Shown here piece by piece: positions 18,986 to 30,479 of a stretch of DNA of 64,000 nt. Source of the DNA: Azolla caroliniana. Its lineage: Eukaryota > Polypodiophyta. The notes beneath the pieces are model-generated. The model saw only the letters and a program-made list of their open reading frames with translations, made no database searches and had not been told where the DNA came from. The DNA lies in the NCBI GenBank assembly GCA_043228905.1, contig JBHGNT010000012.1, positions 14,322,001 through 14,386,000 of the forward strand. The letters run 5' to 3'. The translations under genes were made by a program, and so were the position numbers. Within the stretch, counting starts at the first letter, position 1; each line of letters begins with the position of its first letter.

Positions 18986-21360
18986 GTGTCTCTATATGTG
19001 TGAGGTATCATTTAGTTGTATGTTTAGAGAAATCTTTGTTATTGAAGAAGATAGCGAAAAGAAAGTTTACTACGTCTTTTAATTAAGGGCTGAAATGCCT
19101 TTAAGGATCGAAACATCTTAAAATGTTATATCAGTTTTGAGAACAAACCAAAATAAATATAATTAAACACAGGGTACTAAAGAATCTAATTACATATGCA
19201 CTTAAGATTCTGGTGTTAGATAACCTGAAACTTCAGCCTTCAAAAAATCTCCAACATGGGCCACTCCATATGGTGAGAACTCTTAGCATGGAAAGCACCT
19301 TCAGAATCAGGTGATAATGATCTTTATTTGATGATGACAAGGGTGATAAGGCCGTGATCCAGATGGCCATGGTCCATGTGCATTACACATTGTTATTGCA
19401 TGATCTGTTGTAACCCATTTGGAGGATCCTAATCAAGACCCCACTTGTGTGGCACCTTGACTGAGTAGTAGCATGAGGAGAGATTGAGCTAAAGAAAGTC
19501 ATTATGGTTCGATATTGACGATTTGTTGTGGTTTTATTGTTTTCATCCAACAAGTTTCCTCTATGTCTCTTCAGTTCTAGCAAGAAAAGTCCCAAGCACC
19601 ATTGATTTTCGTATTCCATTACCTTGTGTAGTGGACCAAAGCCTCATTCAAAGAGGCAATAGTATCTTCCTCTTACTTCATAAAAGTAGCACAATGGTAA
19701 TTCCATCCTCCAATGGCACAATTGGCAGCTCCATTCTTCCAATTATTTAAGTGCATATCAGCTCATCTCAATTTATAATTGATGGGGTCCTAAGCTACCC
19801 TATCACACTGTGGAGCACATGAAAAAACCTGATGATAAATACATCCTGTGACATGTGTAAAAAACGAGTGCCTTATAGTGTGTCATCCTCTTCCCAAGAT
19901 ATCTTGTGGGGTTGATCCATGTTCTTTCATTATCCAACTTAATGATATCATATTGAATAGCTCTATTCTTTTCCACTTTGGTCATGTTCAAGTATGGATA
20001 ATCCAAGCTATATTAGAACGGGGATATTTTGTTTATACTTTTGCCATGGGACTAGAGAATTATTCTTGCATTTCAGCATACCAACAATGACTATACTCAT
20101 GGTCAGCAACCTGTCTTGATGACATTAGTGTTACTCTTGCATAGTTGTTCTTAGGGAACTCCTAAATTAGTTGAATCCCAATCATTGATTGGAATAATTC
20201 CTCTGCTGCTATTGGATCTGCTCCCATCTCCGCCCAGATTATACCGTAGGGCACCAATGCTTTGTTCTTTATTAGCTGGGCAACCATTGAGATTAGAGGT
20301 CTCTCCAAATAAATTTAGTTTCATGGTTCTTAAAACTATATACATGCACATTGTGTGTAACAAACCTTTGGGTTCAGGACTGGTTGCAGCAAGTACCATA
20401 GGGACTGATTGCAGCAGATACCGGACTAGTGCTTCAGGACCGATCTAGGCGGTCGCACAAACAACCATTACTTTCATTGTTTAGTTGTCGAACTCTTCTT
20501 GTTCTAGCATTTGTTTTTTACGTGAGATAGGATCGAGAGTCCGCTTGCGCCTAGTGAGAGGGCTCATGCGGGCTCCACGTGAATGAACCGTTTCATCGGC
20601 TTGACGAGGGCAAAGTACAGGAAAGGCAGATGGTCATTCCTATGTCCCATCCCCCTCTCGTAACTCGTGCAGGCTACACAAGTGATACATTATGAGAGGG
20701 TGCCAGATGGGAGAATGGGCAGGACCCATGTCGGATGTAAGCCGCAATTGTTGATCTTGCTTCTTTCAAGGGCACCAAGGGTTGCATATCCACGAGAAAC
20801 CCAGGCATAGGCAGCCTCTGACAAGAAGAACTGGCGCCCTATGAAAATCATTCCTATATATGTGTAGGATCATGTGTATGCTACCATTTCCCCTCCAAAA
20901 AAAGTATTCCTGCTCTCATCTCATTGCCCATGGTTGGGTAATGTTGAACACTATCACTTCATTTTTATCAAGGTTGGCAGGAAAATATTCAAAATGACTT
21001 TAAAGCAATTTAGATGTCTTCCCGGTCCCTCCAAATAGTTGGAGTTCAACTCGATGTCATCATCATCATATACCGATGTCAGTATGGCTATTCATGCTAC
21101 CATTGCTTCTGAGAACTACGAATAGTCCATACTCAATTCTCTCAAAAGAACATATTGGAGGCCAATGAATTTGTCAGGCTATACCAACCCTTGCAGAAAT
21201 TAAAGGGAGAAACAGACATGCGATTCATTCAAAATTCTTTCAACATATTACATGTAAATAGTTGCAATGGTTATTAAAGTATGCTCTATTTATGCCCATT
21301 ATGTATGTTTCATTTTATTAAAGAATGTTTATAAAAATAATCATGGAGGAAATGTGATGT
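18986..21360. other. Spacer with a GC-richer island
   Basis: No gene recognised. 20400-20860 is clearly more GC-rich than its surroundings and ends near AACTGGCGCCC. That could be a primer-binding site of the tRNA-Asp kind (TGGCGCC) behind an old LTR, but no partner LTR was found. The small open frames at 19523-19750 and 20185-20448 look like chance. Confidence 0.4.
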
Positions 21361-21719
21361 TCCAACGACGAAACCCGGGGAGAAGTTTGAAGCACAACCA
21401 GATGAATCGACTTCAGACGGCATGTCTACATTAGAAACAGAGGTAGACTCACCAGAGAGAAAGGGGAAGGAAAAACAAGAAAACCAACCTAAGGCCTCAG
21501 AGACTCTGGTGAAGCGAGCCTAGAATTCTAAGTACAACAGGAGCCAAATAGAGGCCATAGAACCATCAATTACAATGGGATGGGCTCGGGCCATGGGTCC
21601 AGGATTGATTGGAGGAGGTCGAGGACTTTGTCTGCCTACTCTCGCAAACATTAAAAAGGAAGAGCAGAACCGCCAGTCTAGGGAGGAATTTGAAGCACCA
21701 ATGGAGGAGGAAGATTAAC
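21361..21719 (+). pseudogene. Unrecognised coding-like fragment
   Basis: One frame gives a charged, low-hydrophobic sequence (ESTSDGMSTLETEVDSPERKGKEK, then IEAIEPSITMGWARAMGPGLIGGG and a Glu-rich end) with one internal TAG near 21522 and a final TAA at 21717-21719. I do not recognise the family. It may be the tail of an old retroelement polyprotein or a captured exon. Confidence 0.35.
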
Positions 21720-21857
21720 GACAGCTGGGGAGGAGATGAATAAATCATGCATTACAATGACTATGTTACAGATTACTGCCAAAAGGAGGTCAATGAGGAA
21801 ACAGAAGACAGGAAAGGAAATCTTGGAGAATCCATTATAATCTATATTCGGAAAACG

Positions 21858-22010
21858 GGGGGGGGGGGGGGAGAATACCTGAGATTTCGATCTCCTGAGC
21901 TCTAATTGCAGAGGGGATTGAGTGGTGAGGAGAGGATCGCTGCTGAGGACGGGGGCGAAACCTCCTCCACCAAAGGAAGCCATGACAGCAGATTCGAACC
22001 CGGGCGCATC

Positions 22011-22041
<31 letters not shown>

Positions 22042-22046
22042 GAAGA
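21858..22046. repeat. Poly-G run and (GAA)n microsatellite
   Basis: A run of about 13 G lies at 21858-21870, and GAAGAAGAA repeats cover about 22013-22046. Both are simple-sequence tracts in spacer DNA. Confidence 0.85.
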
Positions 22047-22089
22047 AGTGCCTCAACTAATCAACTACAATATGTATTCATAACATACA

Positions 22090-22345
22090 TACATCAGCAA
22101 CGGTTCGGTTTCGGCTTAACCGGTTTGTCCTTGTCCCAACCAAACCGGTTAACCTTAACCGTTTTGAGAGTTTTCAAACTTGAACCAAACCAGTTAAGGC
22201 TTAAACGGTTGGTACAAACCGATTACTCAACCGGCTTGGCCCTAAACTGTTCGAACCAAGCTCAAATTGGTTAAGGAGGCTCAAGCTTGAACCGAACCGC
22301 CAAACCATTTATTAACGATTTAACGATTTGGTTTAGGCTTGAATC
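22090..22345. repeat. Cluster of degenerate AACCGGTT motifs
   Basis: Within 250 bp the strings AACCGGTT, AACCGG, CCGGTT and GGTTCGGTTT and close variants occur more than ten times on both strands. There is no regular period. The origin is unknown; it may be an old foldback or satellite fragment. Confidence 0.5.
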
Positions 22346-23078
22346 GAGCCGTTGCTGATTCCTAATATTATTACATACGTAACATTGCACACATCATACA
22401 ATATATGTACATATATAACATTACACAAATACATACCATACCAACATACATATGGTCATTGGTCATAGAAGCCACATATTATCCCGTCACATGAGCTCCA
22501 TCCAACATTCTGATGTCTCATCGTTTCAAATATATATACATATAAATAGTGAGATGATGGAACACGTGACTTACTTGTACCCTCACCGACGAAAGAACTT
22601 TACCCAATCTAAACTTATGCACACTCAACCGTAGAATATATATGTTCAAATCCTCTTGCTCTTATAGCTACGTTACTTGTCTACCAAAACATCGAACAAA
22701 GACGCGACCTCTTTTAGCCTACTTGTTTAACTATCATCTTTGCCTTGAAGTATACTTGGTGCCCAATATGCGATGTATTATAATGTATCTTGAATAGAAG
22801 AATTATGATGTAAATTGCTTTTATCTATCTATGAATTGTGAATAGAACTAATGAACAATTCAATGAAGATGTTGGGTAGTTTTGTTAGCTTGCAAGCAAT
22901 GTTTACAAGTTCAACTCTCTCTCTCTCTCTCTCTCAATATATATGTGTGTGTGTGTACATAACATTAATTGGATTGATTACTCCTTGGGTGTTTAGTAAT
23001 CTAATAAATAGTGATTATCCATAGTTAGTTTTAATTAATTACTACTTCCAAGTTATTGATCATTAATTAATTATTGAG
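22346..23078. other. Upstream region of the nuclease gene
   Basis: AT-rich, with a (CT)n tract at 22914-22936 followed by a short TG/TA tract. This should contain the promoter and 5' UTR of the S1/P1 nuclease. No single TATA box stands out. Confidence 0.5.
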
Positions 23079-23324
23079 ATGGGTAGAATTAGTGGATTGT
23101 TCCTTATTATTATTGTGGGCATTGGTATGCCTCAAATTGGATTAGTGAATGGGTGGGGTAAAGAAGGGCACTACATCACTTGCTCCATTGCTCAGGTAAA
23201 TTCATGATTCGTTAATGTATATCCCTAGGTTTTCCACTTATTCTCAAAATTCTCCAATTTTTGGCCCTTTATTTTCAAAATTCTCAAAAATACTCTCGCC
23301 TCGTCTCTTTCTCAACAGATGTGA

Positions 23325-23387
<63 letters not shown>

Positions 23388-26300
23388 GATGGGGATGTAT
23401 ATAAAGGATGGATAGATAGAAAATGTATAAGCTTGTATAGAATACCTTGTTAGGGAATTGATAACCAAGCTAAACTTGTTAAGATACAGTCAAAGTTTAT
23501 ATGTTTTATGGCTTCTTAGAAAATTGAATGATTAAGTTAGAGTTGTTAAGATATGGTCTAAAAATGTTATGTTTGAGGCCCAATTAGAAACTTAATGATT
23601 AATTAGAGTGCCGATGTTGTCTACATTTATATGTTTTATACCTAGTAAGAAATTTTGCAATGTATTTTGTTAGAAAGTTGAAGATTAAGTTAGGGTGGTT
23701 AAGGTATGTCTAAAACTTGGTTGTGTATGGTAGTCTCTCCTAACGGACGAGGCAAACACTGCTATACGGGAAATTCTTCCAAGTTATGCAGATGGACAAC
23801 TCGCTCCTCTCTGTGGATGGCCGGACACTATACGTCGAACAAAGGAATTTTGCTGGAGCGGTTGCCTTCATTTCATAAATACTCCAGACTTCCAATGTAA
23901 CTACAACCATAAACGTAAGTGGCGCCCGTATCTTATCACAAAAGCTCATCGACTTATGATACCATGAGATAAGTATAAACATTAGTATTTGTTTTTCTAG
24001 TACAATCTTTTTTTAGCCTGTGTAGGTTAGATGGACAAACAAGCAAAACCTAACAATGGGCCACCAACTTATAATAAGGCTATGTCTAGAAATCTAAAAG
24101 TTTCGTATGTAATACCTCTATTCTTGTCAGAGTCATGTAAGAGGGAGGTATAAATTATCTTCAATAGAATGATTCTAGAAAAATAAATGATTCACCAATA
24201 TATGTATACATCGTTGCACCTATGACAAACCTACATATGTATTATACATGCATATGTCAATACATATTGTTTCTTTGTAACAAATTGTATTACAATTGGG
24301 AAGCCCAATTCACAGTGGATGGATGGATGCAATATATGGACCTAGAGATGTCATATAGTCAATAAACTAAAGAAATATGATAAAAAAAACATAGAAATGC
24401 TTTATAATATAGCAGGCATGTAAACATTATCACAATGATATCTACCATAGAGAAGTTGGTTAAAGGACATCAAACATGGCTTATTGGGAAAAAAATCCAT
24501 ATGGTTACAAAGTCATATATAGGAAAACCAAGAATCCAAAAGTTATTGCCAAAACTATAATCAACATACCTTAATTGCAAGCAATGTTGTAGTTTATGCG
24601 AGCAAAACTGAGTATGTCTGGCCAATTCTATAATAAATGAAGCATGCTCTCATTATTGTGATATGGTTTATAGGTGGCATCTAGATCATATTCTGAGTTT
24701 GAAGAACTATTGCTATAGCTAATACTTCAAGCAAACTCCACCACTAGGCATGTTCCTTGATTGAAAATGCATGCCTTCAAATGATACATTTAATCTTCCA
24801 CCAAGCCAATACAAAAATCTACGAGGATTATGTTAGGATACATCATAGATTTGAGTTCTTGATATGGATAAGACGACATAGTCTTGTTAATTTAGACGAT
24901 GACACATACATAGGTATTGCTACAACATAACGTGGATTGTGACATTTCTAGGTAATGTTCAATTTTAGTGTACCTCCTTTCTAGCTTCTCTTGGTTGTAC
25001 ATGGTTTTTTGTTTAATGCCTCATGTTTTACAAGATGCCAATACTTTTAAGTGATACTCAAAACATTTATTTACTAATAGCAAATTGAGTGGTGCAAAAG
25101 AATGACATTCAATTACTTAACAACATTTATTTGTAATTACTTTGCACATGTTTACATGTGGACACTTGACATGACTGCATATACGATTGCATGTATTTTG
25201 CTTAGGTGATTGTCATGGAAGACATGGAGACCCCGAAATGTGTGTTGCAGGTGGCATTGCCAACTTCACATCTCAACTCGCTACATATGGAATGAAAGGA
25301 CAATCTCAATGTACCATTTATCTTGCTAACCAACAATATTCAAATATACTAAGTTATAATATTTTTAAAGAAGTTTGATTAACATATAATGTTGTTTAGA
25401 ACTACACGATTGGAGTAGTTCTTTGTTGAGTTCACTCACACTCTTTAAATGGAATGAACGTACAGATAACCTTACAGTGTCCCTCCTTTTTTTAGCACAT
25501 CTTATCGGGGACATTCATCAGGTTTATTGATTCTTTGCCTATTTTTAAAATTAAATCACGTGTAGGGTTATTATCTAAACATATATCAATATTTCATTTA
25601 GCCTTTGCATGTGGGTTATACCGGAGATGAAGGAGGAAACACTATTGAAGTAAACTGGTATAAGAGAAAGGAAAATCTACACCATGTAAGTATACAATTT
25701 CAACACTGCATAAGTTTTCATTAGAATTTCCTTGAATTGTCTTCGAATGCAATACTAATTTTGTTTTGTTTACATTCTAAAACTATATTTTCTTTTCAAA
25801 GGTTTGGGATAGTTCAATTATCGACACATCAATCAATAGATATTTTAATAAGGACATTGATGTGATGGTGGACAATCTAGTGAAAAATATTACAGTAAGA
25901 TTATAACATGGAAGTTGAAGTATGCATTGAGTTCTTTTTGTTCACTATATAAATTCATACATGTTACTAACATATAATTTGCCAGGATAATTGGGATTAT
26001 GCATCCAAGTGGGAATATTGTCAATCTAGTGAGATTGCATGCCCAGATGCGTAAGATACCGTCTCATTACGTAATATCCATTTTTATGCTCATATTGGAG
26101 ACGATGTTAAAATTCTACATAATTGTAATCTTAGGTATGCAAGGGAGAGTATAAAAGCAGCATGCCAATGGGCTTACAAGGATGTTTCGAATGGAGCAAC
26201 TCTTGGAGGTGAGAATTACATGTATATTTGTAGTTAATGAATACTTACATGGGACCAACTATAAAATGTTGTTATGACTATGAGAAACTCTTTCCGAATA

Positions 26301-26478
26301 TGATAATCTATGATTAAAAACAGTTAAGTGTTTTTTCATTGGTGATAATGTAGATGGTTACTTCTTGACACGCTTGCCTGTTGTCGAAGAACAACTTTCT
26401 AAAGGAGGAGTCAGACTTTCTAACATACTCAATCAAGCCTTGGGACAACGCAATCAATTGGATATTATTCCTAGTTGA
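23079..26478 (+). CDS. S1/P1-type zinc endonuclease, nine exons
   Basis: Exons at 23079-23195, 23734-23914, 25206-25310, 25466-25521, 25602-25685, 25802-25894, 25986-26050, 26135-26208 and 26354-26478. All introns are GT-AG, the phases join cleanly, and the total is 900 nt or 299 residues, the usual length of plant BFN1-like nucleases. Residues 1-25 form a secretion signal. Cleavage before W26 would put the essential Trp at the mature N-terminus, as in P1 nuclease. The three-zinc ligands are all visible: W26 and H31 (WGKEGH), D in LCGWPD, H in CLHFI, H-D-H in HLIGDIHQPLH, and H and D in LHHVWD. The enzyme cuts single-stranded DNA and RNA; relatives act in senescence and programmed cell death after secretion or in the vacuole. 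I see no defect. The short exon 4 was placed from the YNLT...LLFLAHLIGDIHQ match. Confidence 0.93.
23327..23386. repeat. (GT)n microsatellite in nuclease intron 1
   Basis: About 30 uninterrupted GT units, starting 130 bp downstream of the exon 1 donor site. Likely length-variable between individuals. Confidence 0.95.
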
Positions 26479-27399
26479 AGAGTTTTACATCATTTGTTTA
26501 TGGTATCAGTTGATCGTATTATAATTTGCAATGTATACCCACAAATTCCACCCTTAATCGTTAAAGCTTAGTGTGGGATACATGTTTCACGGTCAAAGTG
26601 ATTATGGGCCACAACTTCGTTTATTAGTTGTATTTTTTAAATTTGATCTCTCTTATGTTGTTAGCCCTGTGTCAACCATTGCACATTTATTTTACCATAT
26701 CAACTCGTACATGTAATGTTATCATGGTATTTTCTATTCCCTAAACTTGGCTAAGTGGTGGGCTTTCAAAACGTCTACCCATCTAGGATGTGTGTCTTTT
26801 GAAAACATGCTTTTAAGGCACATCTTACTAGGTGGAGGATTCCCTTGTTGAGATCGTGAATGGCATTTACCCTAAATTTGTCTACAAAGGAAGTGTCAAT
26901 GGTCAACCATTCTTTGCCCACTAGCGAAGTGCTTACCACTTTGTATAACAACTCATTAACATCTATATTACACTTAATTTCATTACACAGTTTTGAAAAC
27001 TTAATCAATAGACTTAACAAACTAGTAAACAAGAAAATACAAAAGGAGAATATAGCATGCTTCAATAAAGATAAAAGCTAAAGATGAAAGCCCTTTACGG
27101 CCAAGCACAATGTCCCAAGTGGTTGCCCCAACAAAGCAGACCCCATCTTGTTAGCATATGTATTGCCTTTCTTAACTCAAGATGAAAAGTACCTTGGCAT
27201 GTCATTATCTACCGGATGGGATGGAATAACAACCTCTAGATAGAATAGTGTGTTCTATAACAAATTAGTGTCAATCACCTTTGTGTGTGTTGACAAATAG
27301 ACTAATTTCCTCGATGAATGTTGGTCGTGTTGGTATAGTGATATTGTTCAAATGGTTGGCCACTCCTAGCCACATGCTATGGAGAATGGGAGGGCCACA
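26479..27399. other. 3' flank of the nuclease gene and spacer
   Basis: Contains the nuclease 3' UTR at its start. Open frames on both strands at 26775-27081 overlap each other and show no recognised domain. Confidence 0.5.
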
Positions 27400-28139
27400 A
27401 GGCCAACACATTAATTCGCTATGTTATGCTAGATGTTTGGATTTTCCACTTTCCAAAGTTTTTTGTGTCATTCTAGCAATGGTGGATCATTTTACTAGTA
27501 TGACACATTTTCTTCCATTTTACCTATCAATATTAAAAAAAAGGCGATTTATTTGTTTACAGGAGAAGTATCGGAGTTCTAAATGACATTATCAATGATT
27601 GTGGGCCACAATTTATCTAGAAAGGGTTTAGGATTTAGTATTTATTATAAGCACTTTCTCAAACTCCTAAGTATTTAAGAAATCATCCGCAAAGTGAGGG
27701 GTATATCGATTGTACAAATAAGATATTAGAGCGATATCTTCATTCCTTCATTGACAACCATAGGGATGATAGGGTTGAATTGCGACATTTTGTGGAGTTT
27801 CCTTACAATAATTTAATACATTCATTCACTAGACAAACATACTCTATTTTTTGCAAACACATGTCATCATCCTCATTAGACGAATGCTTCGGTGTCGAGA
27901 AGGCTTGAATAATTTGATTCAACCCCAAGAGCTCCAAATTTACCTTTCACCATTTATGTGATACTCAAACCACATACAAATTTGTTGCTAATCTTCATCA
28001 CGTTGATTCTTCTCCCAAAAAAAACTATATTTTGTGTTGGGTTCATGTGTGGCTAGTACAAGATAATATAAAAACCACTAGGCCATGCAATAAGTTAGAT
28101 TATCAATTTCCATCCATTCATTATCAAAGAACATAATTA
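27400..28139 (+). pseudogene. Decayed chromovirus integrase fragment
   Basis: Broken reading frames still show LSKVFCVILAMVDHFTSMTHFLPF (compare VVDRFTKMAHFLP in element A), NDCGPQF, YLHSFIDN, FPYNNLIHS and DNIKTTRPCNKLDYQ. This is the integrase core and C-terminal part of the same family as element A. It has many stops and no LTR nearby. The LINE insertion point at 28150 lies at its right end. Confidence 0.85.
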
Positions 28140-28532
28140 CACCATCTTCCTAACTAACATTTCAAAGTGGGATCTCAAAAGAATTTGCCATATGAATGCA
28201 TACCTAATTGCAACCAAGGAAGAGAACATGGTTTAGGGTTGTAGAGACTACTCTGAATGCAGACAATTGAGACAAAGCTCCTCTCCTCCTCAAACGCCAG
28301 GTATGTCTCGCCCATTAAGGTGTAGGGTAGGAGTAGGGTACACAAAATACATGAACATGTGGGCAAAGGATCCAACAGTGGGAGTTAAAGCATCAACGGT
28401 TGCAATTAAGGTAACAATGGCAAGGGTGCCCGTCGTGAGGTCGGTGGAATCAAGGTACACATTGCAAGGTAGGAACAAGGATAGGGAGAAGCATCAGGTG
28501 GCAAATGGGGGCGTAGGAAAGTAGATGAGAGG

Positions 28533-29715
28533 TTGAAAGAAACATGGCAACACATTATTGGTGGAGATAGGGGGATAAGTAAGGAATCAATCAATCTATC
28601 AGACAAGGTGGGTTGGATGGAAGAGGATGATAGGGCTCCTCTCAATAGCAAGGTGGCAATGGTCTTCACCATTGAATGCTTAGAGGATTCGAGAGTGTGG
28701 GGAGTGCCAGAGGTTTGGAATAAAGAGGTTGGGAAGCAAACGGTTGGGAGGGATAATTCCAGCCATGCATTATGGCAAGTGATGAGTGAGGGGAGGCAGG
28801 CGGATCGTCACAGGGGTTGGATGTTGTTGCGGAGTTGGACGCCATAGACGACATGTTGCAAGTAGAATTTTTTTTGCAGGAATGTGGTCAGACGCATAAT
28901 GCATGCCCGAGAGGGGGTCATGATAAGGATATGGACAAGACAGAGAGCTCTGAGTTACTAGAGGTTTTTTTGTTTGAGGATGAAAGTAAAATTTTGAATG
29001 TGGAGATTGAAAGATTAAGGAAATGGTCGTTCATTTGTGAGCTACTTGGTGGTAGACCTAATTGATGTATGGTTCGTGACTTGCTACAAGTAGCTCTTAT
29101 GGATCGGGTTCCGCAAATACTAAATGTGCACAATATGGGTAGAAATTTCTTCCATGTTGAAGTGGTAGAGGGGGGTGATGTATCGCAAATTGTGGATATG
29201 AAATTTGTAGAGCTCAAATATGGAAGAGCTCTTTTGTTGGAGTGGCATGCTAACTTCAATGCTAATAATGGAGGAAGACAAGAAAATTGGTAACCCTCGG
29301 GTGATTTCTATGATATTCCCAAATCTTCCTCGGCAGTTATACCCCTTGATACCGAAGATTGGGGATAAGATTGGCATAGTTTGTTCCTCAAAGGGAATGA
29401 TGGTAGATAGAATCAGGGAATACCCTAAGATTAGAGTGCTTGTGCAAAGTTCCTCCAAACTCCCCCCTATAATCAGGGTTCATGATGTGGAAATGGGATT
29501 GATAGATGTGGCGGTGGAATACGAGGGCTTACCTTACCAATGTTTTTATTGTAAAAAGAAGGGCCACATTGCTAAGGAATGCCCTAGGAAGATCAATGGT
29601 AATGTGAGGGTGGGAAAGGACAAAGGGCAGGTTGCTAAGCACGAGAATATAGGGGTGAAATATCATAACACCCTTAATGGGGTAGAGAAGGAGAAGGCTA
29701 ATACAGACGTTTGGA
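28533..29715 (+). pseudogene. LINE ORF1, first part (nucleic-acid-binding protein with zinc knuckle)
   Basis: Several frames combine to a DUF4283-like ORF1: IERLRKWSFICELLGG, then the block after 29069 (MVRDLLQVALMDRVPQIL, GRNFFHVEV), then the long frame 29220-29864 with YPKIRVLVQ, YEGLPYQ and the CCHC knuckle CFYCKKKGHIAKEC near 29550-29590. The LINE sequence stops at 29715-29719, where the TIR element begins. The codons after 29720 in this frame belong to that element. Confidence 0.82.
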
Positions 29716-29949
29716 CTCTAACACCGGGACATTTGAAACATGTAATATGTCGCATTTTGAGAACTGTTCATCAAAAAATGACACAAATTAGGGTGATTCA
29801 CAAAAAGGGGTGCCGCATGCGTAAAGGAATTTTAAAAATGACCCAAAAATATATTGATTTTTAACATGTACGGAAATTTAGGTGTTCAAAAAAATGCCTA
29901 AATAATGGACATGCCAAACTTACAAATGAATGTCCAAAATGACTAACCC

Positions 29950-30250
29950 CAATATTTATAGAAATTCTGAATCCAAATCTTGATGTGCAATACAATATTT
30001 ATAGTTAACGTATCAGGACAATCATTTTTCAAGTTTATGTCATCATCTTCATACCCATTAGATGAACTAGTACGAGTTTATGAGGTCTCATCTTCATCAT
30101 CAATGGCAACTAATGCATTGTGTTGATCCAATGGCAATCCAACCTCATCGAGTTTATGAGTCATGCTTCTTGTTTGTCTTTGTGTTGTGTCTGAAGCCAC
30201 ATTCCAGATCCTCTTTTAGTATCTTCATTGTGGTCTGTCACAGATAACTT
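29950..30250 (-). pseudogene. Coding-like relic in the TIR element (minus strand)
   Basis: The minus strand gives a frame with RIWNVASDTTQRQTRSMTHK, LDEVGLPLDQHNALVAIDDED and SSSNGYEDDDINLKN, broken by stops. It is charged and acidic near its end. Family not recognised. Confidence 0.35.
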
Positions 30251-30479
30251 GTTTTGGTCAAAGATAAGTCATACACTAATATATAAACATTATCCAATGT
30301 AAGAGTAGATGTGCTTGATGCATCTTTCCTCCTCACTTTTTGGTTATGATATTTCATTATGTACTTTCCATTTACAAGATTAGATTATGTGAGAGAAGCT
30401 TTCTACCAAAATCATTAGAATCTAAAAAATGTCTTAAAGATGTTTTCCATTTTTCTTAGATTCTCATAGTAAGCCTTTC

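Noticed and set aside
20810-20850. Primer-binding site TGGCGCC of a third LTR family
   Set aside because: No matching LTR pair, polypurine tract or pol was found around it; too weak to list as an element.
23244-23468. Minus-strand frame with a long Thr-His run
   Set aside because: It is a translation of the (GT)n microsatellite in nuclease intron 1, not a protein.
25382-25465. An exon starting after TTTAG at 25399 (AACTACACG)
   Set aside because: It gives a stop or an out-of-family reading. The acceptor at 25464-25465 gives the expected YNLT...HLIGDIHQ block in frame.
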